A DNA stretch of 10,786 bases from JACDCA01 sp040881785 (GTDB lineage Bacteria > Acidobacteriota > Vicinamibacteria > Vicinamibacterales > 2-12-FULL-66-21), in contig JBBECO010000269.1 in assembly GCA_040881785.1 (NCBI GenBank), positions 1 through 10,786 on the forward strand. Reading direction: 5' to 3'. Under the pieces are notes generated by a model. That model made no database searches, was not told the DNA's origin, and saw only the letters and a list, made by a program, of their open reading frames with translations. The translations under genes and the position numbers were made by a program. Every line of letters starts with the position of its first letter. Position 1 is the stretch's first letter. This document shows positions 1 to 4,714 of the stretch, one piece after another.

Positions 1-1
1 G

Positions 2-67
2 CTTCGCCGGCTCGCTTCCGCCTCCGCCAAGGCTACGGCGGACGCGCCGAAGCGCTCCGGCGCGAAG
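2..67. repeat. GC-rich imperfect palindrome upstream of the PLP enzyme gene
   Basis: The core is TCCGCC (23-28), an 8-nt loop AAGGCTAC and GGCGGA (37-42). Outside the core, the left arm from CTTCGCCGG (2-10) pairs with the right arm ending CCGGCGCGAAGG (57-68) with a few small bulges, so a stem of about 30 bp can form. It lies just before the first possible start codon (91) of the next gene. It looks like a dispersed intergenic palindrome, but only one copy is visible here. It could act as a terminator for a gene upstream of the window, or simply be a small mobile repeat. Confidence 0.5.
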
Positions 68-168
68 GCGGGCCGTTCGCGTCGCGATTTGTGAGATGCG
101 TTCCTGTGGCCGCGGAACAAAGGACGCCTGATGGCAAATGGAACGCCTCCTCGTTCTACACTCTCCGG

Positions 169-1296
169 GTGAACCTCACCCAGCTGCGGACGCCGTGCGT
201 CCTCGTCGATTCCACGCGCGTCGAGCGCAACCTCGCACGGGTCCAGTCCGCGGCCACGTCGCGCGGTCTGCGGCTCCGTCCACACGCCAAGACCCACAAG
301 AGCGTCGCGCTCGCGAGGCGCCAGGTTGCCACCGGCGCGGTCGGCATCTGCTGCGCCAAGCTGGGGGAAGCGGAAGTCTTCGCGGCCGCGGGCATCGAAG
401 ACATCCGCCTCCCCTATCCGCTCAATCCCGTCAACGCCGACCGCGTGGTCGAGCTCCTCGATCGCACGCGCCTGTCGTTCATCGTGGACCATCCGGACGT
501 GGCCCGCGGATGGTCGGACGCGATGCGGCGTGCGGGACGCGACGTGGACATCCTCGTCAAAGTAGACGTCGGGTTCCATCGGTGCGGGATCGATCCGGAG
601 CGCGCTGACGCCGTGGACGTCGTCGCGCGCATCGCGGACCTGCCGGGCCTCCGGTTCAGAGGACTGCTGTCGCACGCGGGACACGGGTACGGCGCAACGT
701 CCGACGAGGGTGTCCGCGCCATCGCGGAGGCGGAGGCGCGCACGCTGAACGGGCTGGCCGAGGCTCTCCGCGTGAAGGGACTCGAGGTGGCGGAGATCAG
801 TGTGGGGGCGACGCCGACCCTCCGGCACAGTCTCGAACAGGACGGCCTGACGGAACTGCGTCCCGGCAACTACATCTACTTCGACCGCACGCAGGTGGCG
901 CTTGGCGCCGCCGACTGGGACGACTGCGCGCTCACCGTTCTCGCGCGCGTCGTGGCGAAGCCGGCAGCCGATCGGATCATCCTCGACAGCGGCAGCAAGA
1001 CGCTGACGAACGACCTGGCCCGAGGTTTTGCGCCGGCGCCTGGCTACGGCGCGGTGTTACGGTCGATCGGCGGCGGGCAGGCGCCCGACGAGTCACTCAC
1101 GATCGAGCGGCTGTCGGAGGAGCATGCGAATGTCCGCGTGATGGCGGGCGCGCAGGCGCTCGAGCCCGGCGATCTCGTGCGCATCGTGCCGAACCATTCC
1201 TGCGTGGTGTCGAACCTCGTGGACGCGGCATGGCTCGTGGACGGCGAGCGCGCCGTCGAACGGCTGGAGATCTCGGCGCGCGGGCGCATCACGTAG
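169..1296 (+). CDS. PLP-dependent D-threonine aldolase / D-serine dehydratase (DSD1) family enzyme
   Basis: This is a fold-type III PLP enzyme with an alanine-racemase-like N-terminal barrel and a C-terminal metal-binding beta domain. Family members either cleave D-threonine to glycine and acetaldehyde or dehydrate D-serine, D-threonine or hydroxyaspartate. From the GTG at 169 the protein has 375 residues, the usual family length. Visible motifs are the opening LTQLRTPCVLVD, the Schiff-base lysine in RPHAKTHK (K41), VDVGFHRCGIDP, the phosphate/PLP region LSHAGHGYG, RPGNYIYFDRTQ, and PNHSC with the zinc pair H343/C345. A His-x-Cys pair is known from eukaryotic-type D-serine dehydratase, whereas some D-threonine aldolases have His-x-Asp, so the substrate cannot be fixed from sequence. 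GTG at 91 or 106 would add up to 26 residues with no family resemblance; none of the three starts has a clear ribosome site. The BMC shell gene follows 14 nt downstream, so the two are probably co-transcribed. Confidence 0.88.
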   Translation: MNLTQLRTPCVLVDSTRVERNLARVQSAATSRGLRLRPHAKTHKSVALARRQVATGAVGICCAKLGEAEVFAAAGIEDIRLPYPLNPVNADRVVELLDRTRLSFIVDHPDVARGWSDAMRRAGRDVDILVKVDVGFHRCGIDPERADAVDVVARIADLPGLRFRGLLSHAGHGYGATSDEGVRAIAEAEARTLNGLAEALRVKGLEVAEISVGATPTLRHSLEQDGLTELRPGNYIYFDRTQVALGAADWDDCALTVLARVVAKPAADRIILDSGSKTLTNDLARGFAPAPGYGAVLRSIGGGQAPDESLTIERLSEEHANVRVMAGAQALEPGDLVRIVPNHSCVVSNLVDAAWLVDGERAVERLEISARGRIT

Positions 1297-1310
1297 TAGA
1301 CTGACGCGTC

Positions 1311-1507
1311 ATGGCAAAGGACCTTCCCGGAGAGGCGCTCGGCCTCGTCGAAACACGCGGCCTCGTCGGGATGATCGAGGCGGCGGATGCCATGGTGAAG
1401 GCCGCCAACGTGGTGTTCGTCGGCTACCAGAAAGTCGACGCCGGGCTCGTCACCGCCATCGTCCGCGGCGACGTCGCCTCGGTGAAGGCCGCAACGGATG
1501 CCGGTGC
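1311..1507 (+). CDS. Bacterial microcompartment shell protein, BMC-H type (3' part lost in gap)
   Basis: This is a hexameric shell-tile protein of the PduA/EutM/CcmK family, which forms the protein shell of a cytosolic organelle around an enzyme core. The visible 65 residues show the family signature: EALGLVETRG (8-17), the AADAMVKAA helix (24-32) with the lattice-edge lysine K30, and GLVTAIVRGDVASVKAATDAG (45-65). The ATG at 1311 gives only a seven-residue lead before the conserved start, so it is well supported, although the ribosome site is weak. A complete BMC-H has about 90-100 residues; the last 25-30 are missing because the run of N begins in codon 66. The pore loop reads KVDAG where PduA-like proteins have KIGSG, so an aspartate (D43) sits at or beside the pore. 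It follows the PLP enzyme gene by 14 nt. Other shell genes would be needed for a closed compartment and are not in view. Confidence 0.93.
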
Positions 1508-1607
1508 NNNNNNNNNNNNNNNNNNNNNNNNNNNNNNNNNNNNNNNNNNNNNNNNNNNNNNNNNNNNNNNNNNNNNNNNNNNNNNNNNNNNNNNNNNNNN
1601 NNNNNNN
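1508..1607. other. Assembly gap of 100 N
   Basis: There are exactly 100 undetermined bases, the conventional placeholder for a scaffold gap of unknown length. The gap truncates the shell gene on its left and the pterin dehydratase gene on its right, both at their 3' ends. Frames read through it are meaningless, and the two flanks need not be as close as drawn. Confidence 0.99.
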
Positions 1608-1882
1608 TCCCCGAACACCCGCTCCGCCCGTTCCGCACCCGCCAGGTCCTTCTCCGTCAGTCCGCCGGCGCTGTGCGTGGTGAACGTCAAGGTGACTTTC
1701 CTGTAGCTGGAAATCAGAACGTCGGGATGGTGGTCAGCCGCCTCGGCGTCAAAGCCGACTCGGACGACAAAAGCGACGGCGCTCGGGAAGCCGTCGAAGA
1801 CGAACTGTTTGCGGATCGCCTCGCCGTCTCGCGTCCAGCCCGGGAGCTGTGCGAGTTTGTCCTGGAGCTGCTCAGGTGTCAT
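1608..1882 (-). CDS. Pterin-4a-carbinolamine dehydratase (3' end lost in gap)
   Basis: 4a-hydroxytetrahydrobiopterin dehydratase removes water from the pterin carbinolamine formed by aromatic amino acid hydroxylases. It is a small cytosolic protein and in bacteria is often found without an obvious hydroxylase. About 91 residues are visible from the ATG at 1882. The whole active-site pattern is present and correctly spaced: E47, then H51-H52-P53, Y60, H70 and D79, within ADHHPDVLISSY and VTLTFTTHSAGGLTEKD. Only a few C-terminal residues should be missing. An in-frame TTG at 1918 would add 12 residues, but the ATG fits the family start (PEQLQDKLAQLPGW) better. The gene is divergent from the TetR gene and convergent with the shell gene across the gap. 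The intact catalytic motif argues for a real dehydratase and against the degenerate pterin-dehydratase-like Rubisco assembly factor of alpha-carboxysome loci. Confidence 0.9.
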
Positions 1883-1954
1883 CCCCGAAGGGTGCCTGAC
1901 GCGCGGTATCTGGCGCAAGCTGTTTCCGTGGCGTCAGCGGCGCGCAGCTATCCT

Positions 1955-1997
1955 TTCGGATTCAGGCCGAACAGCGTTAGACTAGCGAACGTCGTTC
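1955..1997 (+). promoter_or_regulatory. Candidate promoter and operator of the TetR gene
   Basis: A -10-like TAGACT lies at 1978-1983, 17 bp after a weak -35 (TTCGGA, 1955-1960). Immediately downstream is a perfect 11-bp palindrome, GAACGTCGTTC (1987-1997), which would overlap the transcription start, 27 nt before the TetR start codon. A second inverted repeat, TTCGG-7nt-CCGAA, spans 1955-1971 over the -35. Both are plausible sites for self-repression by the TetR protein. This is inferred from position and symmetry only. Confidence 0.3.
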
Positions 1998-2023
1998 AGC
2001 GCGAGCATTCGGAAGGGGGCGCT

Positions 2024-2677
2024 TTGGGAGTCAAGCAACGCCAGGAACGGGAACGCGAAGCGACCTCGCGCGCCATATTGGACGCCGCGCGCGAGCTGTT
2101 CGTCGCCGAGGGCTATGGCAACGTTTCGATTCGCAAAATCGCCGAGAAGATCGAGTACAGCCCCGCCGCCATCTACAGCTACTTCCCGAGCAAGGATGAC
2201 ATCTTCCTGGCGCTGGCCGAAGAGGGGTTCCGGATGCTCTTCGATTCGGCCGAGTGCGTCCTGACGGAGCACCCGCACGACTCGCCGATCGACTGCATCC
2301 GCGCGGCGTTCCTCAACGTCTACCACTTCAGCCGCCAACATCCCGAGTACCACGCGCTCATGTTCCTGGACCGTTCCGTGCCGGGCATCAGCCACGACTG
2401 GCAGCAGTTCGGATTCGTCCGCGAGATGCGGGGGCAGGTCACCGGCCTGATCCAGCGGTCCGTTGATGTCGGCGACTTTCCGGTGGATTGTGATCCGGAA
2501 ATGGTCTTCCGCGTGTTGATGGCCACGATTCAGGGCGTATCGGCCATGCGGCTCTGCGATCGGCTCGAGCCCGGCGACGACCCGGATCGTCTCGCCAGGG
2601 TGACGCTCGAGGCCGCGCTCACAGGGCTCCGGACCGGCTTCGACTATGCCGGCCGTCCGGCAACCGCCGGTATTTGA
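2024..2677 (+). CDS. TetR/AcrR-family transcriptional regulator
   Basis: This is a one-component, usually repressor-type, DNA-binding protein that dimerises through its C-terminal ligand domain. It has 217 residues, the typical TetR length. The N-terminal helix-turn-helix domain covers residues 14-61: the helix TSRAILDAARELFVAEGY, then VSIRKIAEKIEYSPAAIYSYF and PSKDDIF, all classic for the family. The C-terminal part (about 62-210) is helical and ligand-specific, and I cannot name its ligand. The chosen start is TTG at 2024, preceded by a strong purine-rich ribosome site GGAAGGGGG (2011-2019). Longer forms of the frame run back into the dehydratase gene and carry no family similarity. The outer-membrane factor begins 13 nt after the stop, so the two probably form one transcript. 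TetR regulators next to efflux components commonly control them and themselves. Confidence 0.9.
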   Translation: MGVKQRQEREREATSRAILDAARELFVAEGYGNVSIRKIAEKIEYSPAAIYSYFPSKDDIFLALAEEGFRMLFDSAECVLTEHPHDSPIDCIRAAFLNVYHFSRQHPEYHALMFLDRSVPGISHDWQQFGFVREMRGQVTGLIQRSVDVGDFPVDCDPEMVFRVLMATIQGVSAMRLCDRLEPGDDPDRLARVTLEAALTGLRTGFDYAGRPATAGI

Positions 2678-2690
2678 GGTAAGTTCCGTC

Positions 2691-4388
2691 ATGTCTCATA
2701 CGGACCGTCGGTTCGTCTCTGCTGTTGGAGGTCAGTCTCTCGTGCTGCTCTTGACTCATGCTGCCATTCCTGTTGCGCGCCTGCTGTTCGACGAGGCGTT
2801 CCCGGTCCGTTGTCGGCGCTGGAGGGGGCCGCGCGTCGCGGCGGCGACTGCGTCGCTCGTCGCGGCGATGACGCTCGGCGGGGCCGGCGCCGCCTGGGCG
2901 CAGGAGCCCGTCATGGCGCCGCCGCAGAGCGCGCCGGGCGATGCCGTCCTCAGGTTGACGCGCGAGGACGCGGTCCGCATGGCCGTCGCCAACAATCCCG
3001 ATCTCCGTGCCAGCCGGCTCGATCCCGCGATCAGCCAGGAGCGCGTGAACGCGGCGAAGGCGGCGTGGGTCCCGACACTGCAGACCGGCGTGCGGCGCAA
3101 CAGTGAGCTGCAGCCACCGACGAGTCTGCTCTCGGGGGCCGAAGGGCTCGAGACGGGCCTGTGGTCGGCCACCGCGACGCTCTTCCAGCTCATGCCGCGG
3201 GGTGGCGGCAACTATCAGATCGGCGTCGATACCTCGAGAACGACGACCAACAACCTGTTCGCCAGCCTGAATCCATCGCTGAGCGCTCGGCTGCAGCTGG
3301 CGTTTTCGCAGCCGCTGCTGCGCGATTTTCAGATCGACGCGACGCGTGCGCAGGTGGATATCGCGCAACGGACGATGTCGATCGCCGACACGCGGCTCGA
3401 GGAGACCGTGATCGGGACGAGCGCCTCCGCCGAGCGGGCGTACTGGTCGCTCGTGGCCGCGCTGGCGCAAACCGGCGTCCAGCAGCGCGCGCTCGATCTC
3501 GCGCTGGAACTGGAGCGGACGAATCGCGCGCGCGTGGACGTCGGGCAGTCGCCGCCGCTCGATCTCGTGGCCGCGCGAGCCGAAGTGGCGCAGCGGCGCG
3601 AGAACCTGATCGTCGCGCGCACGCGCGCGCGGCAGGCCGAGGATCTGCTGCGGACGCTGATCGTCGATCCGGCGCGACAGGATTTCTGGAGCGTACGGCT
3701 GGAGCCGGCGGACCGGGTGCCGCCCGTGGGTCCGGCGCCGGATGTCGATGCCGCCGTCCGTCGCGCGCTCGCCGAGCGCACCGATCTGGTCCGCGCGCGC
3801 CGGGAGATCGAGATCAGCGACACCGGCATCTCGCTGGCCAGGAACGAGACCCGCCCCGACCTGCGGCTGGAGTTGAACTATCTCACCGATGGCGCCGGCG
3901 GCAGACGGCTGGTGCGCACCGGAGGGTTTCCGGGCACCGTCGTCGGCTCCGAAGTGACGCCGTACTCGGACGTCCTCGGTCAGGTGCTGAAGCTCGACTA
4001 CCCGACGTGGACCGTGGGGATGACCTTCAGTTATCCGCTTGGGCGGAGCGCGGCGGAGGCGAATCTGGCGCGGGCGCGGCTCGAGAAGGACCAGTCGTCC
4101 GCGCGGTTACGGAGCCTGGAGTTCACCGCCGTCCGCGAGGTGCGGGAGGCGGCCTGGACGCTGGAGCAGAACCAGCAGCGGATCGAGACGGCGCGGTTGT
4201 CACGCGAGCTCGCCGAGCAGCGCCTCGACGCGGAGCAGAAGCGCTTCGAGGTGGGGATGTCCACGAGCTTCCTGGTGATCCAGGCGCAGCGCGATCTCGC
4301 CGTGGCGGGGAACAACGAACTGCAGGCCTTCCTCGACTACCAGCTGGCGGTGGTGGCCTTCGACACCGCGCAGCGTGTGGGCCGCTGA
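2691..4388 (+). CDS. TolC-family outer-membrane efflux/secretion protein
   Basis: This outer-membrane channel protein (OEP domain, TolC/OprM type) forms a trimeric beta-barrel with a long periplasmic helical tunnel. It normally docks onto a periplasmic adaptor and an RND, ABC or MFS pump. The protein has 565 residues from the ATG at 2691, with GAGGT (2676-2680) as ribosome site overlapping the TetR stop. The mature part begins after Ala70 (GAAWA/QEP). The first OEP repeat starts with LTREDAVRMAVANNPDLRAS, and barrel-type segments such as LQLAFSQPLLRDF follow. The second repeat contains GMTFSYPLGRSAAEANLARA and ends with FLDYQLAVVAFDTAQ, all typical. The signal peptide is odd: about 45 residues precede the hydrophobic core (VAAATASLVAAMTLGGAG), and no closer in-frame ATG or GTG start exists. 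No adaptor or pump gene lies in the window, so its partners must be elsewhere. Confidence 0.9.
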   Translation: MSHTDRRFVSAVGGQSLVLLLTHAAIPVARLLFDEAFPVRCRRWRGPRVAAATASLVAAMTLGGAGAAWAQEPVMAPPQSAPGDAVLRLTREDAVRMAVANNPDLRASRLDPAISQERVNAAKAAWVPTLQTGVRRNSELQPPTSLLSGAEGLETGLWSATATLFQLMPRGGGNYQIGVDTSRTTTNNLFASLNPSLSARLQLAFSQPLLRDFQIDATRAQVDIAQRTMSIADTRLEETVIGTSASAERAYWSLVAALAQTGVQQRALDLALELERTNRARVDVGQSPPLDLVAARAEVAQRRENLIVARTRARQAEDLLRTLIVDPARQDFWSVRLEPADRVPPVGPAPDVDAAVRRALAERTDLVRARREIEISDTGISLARNETRPDLRLELNYLTDGAGGRRLVRTGGFPGTVVGSEVTPYSDVLGQVLKLDYPTWTVGMTFSYPLGRSAAEANLARARLEKDQSSARLRSLEFTAVREVREAAWTLEQNQQRIETARLSRELAEQRLDAEQKRFEVGMSTSFLVIQAQRDLAVAGNNELQAFLDYQLAVVAFDTAQRVGR

Positions 4389-4396
4389 GTCAGGGA

Positions 4397-4714
4397 GGGA
4401 ACGGAGGGGACGGAGTTAACGGATTTCACACGGAGAAACGGAGGAACGGAGACACGAACGGAGCTGTCACGCTGCGGGCTGGCGGTCCGCTTCGCGGGGA
4501 AAGGTGGCGTGAGAGCCGCAGGCGCAAACAGCTGGAGATCGGGTGCTGCTTGCGCCTGTGGCTCTCGCGTCACCTATTCGCCGGGCCGGAGGCCCGGCGA
4601 CCGCCAGCCTCTATCGGCGTCGCTCTTCCAACCCCGCGTGTCTTCTCCGTTCGTGCCTCCGTTACCTCCGATCCTCCGTTGTGAAACTCCGTTCTCTCCG
4701 TCCCCTCCGTTGCC
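4397..4714. repeat. Long composite palindrome of CGGAG/CTCCG repeats, element 1
   Basis: This fills the whole space between two convergent genes: it begins 8 nt after the outer-membrane gene stop and ends at the first base of the peptidase stop. The left arm (4397-4463) carries CGGAG at 4402, 4411, 4431, 4439, 4447 and 4459, plus CGGAT at 4420. The right arm (4645-4714) carries CTCCG seven times and is its approximate reverse complement. Nested inside is a second inverted repeat with different sequence: TGGCGGTC (4480-4487) with GACCGCCA (4599-4606), and 4503-4527 with 4550-4574 (22 of 25 paired), around a 22-nt loop. The right inner arm has an extra perfect hairpin GCCGGGCC-GGA-GGCCCGGC (4580-4598). 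The outer arms closely match the element at 8866-9015. I see no protein-coding signal in it. It may end transcripts from both sides. Confidence 0.85.

Noticed and set aside
91..168. N-terminal encapsulation peptide on the PLP enzyme
   Set aside because: The 26 extra residues from the GTG at 91 are not amphipathic-helix-like (Pro, Gly and Ser scattered), and the start is probably at 169.
1311..1706. Shell gene read as a 131-codon frame through the N run
   Set aside because: The codons after the gap are antisense to the dehydratase gene; only the 65 residues before the gap belong to the BMC protein.
1608..1882. Pterin-dehydratase-like carboxysome assembly factor beside a shell gene
   Set aside because: The complete dehydratase active-site pattern is kept, the strand is opposite, and the distance to the shell gene is unknown; no Rubisco or carboxysome gene is visible.
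1673..2023. N-terminal extension of the TetR frame
   Set aside because: It overlaps the pterin dehydratase gene antisense and shows no TetR similarity; a strong ribosome site supports TTG at 2024.
1982..2692. 236-codon minus-strand frame antisense to the TetR gene
   Set aside because: It has no domain or ribosome site and mirrors a well supported TetR gene.
3161..4684. 507-codon plus-strand frame overlapping the outer-membrane factor
   Set aside because: It is an Arg/Ala-rich shadow of the OMF gene in another frame that runs into the palindromic repeat.
4397..4714. CRISPR-like reading of the regular CGGAG units
   Set aside because: The units are only 5-7 bp, spacers are 3-8 bp and the arms are inverted; there are no direct repeats of CRISPR length and no cas genes.
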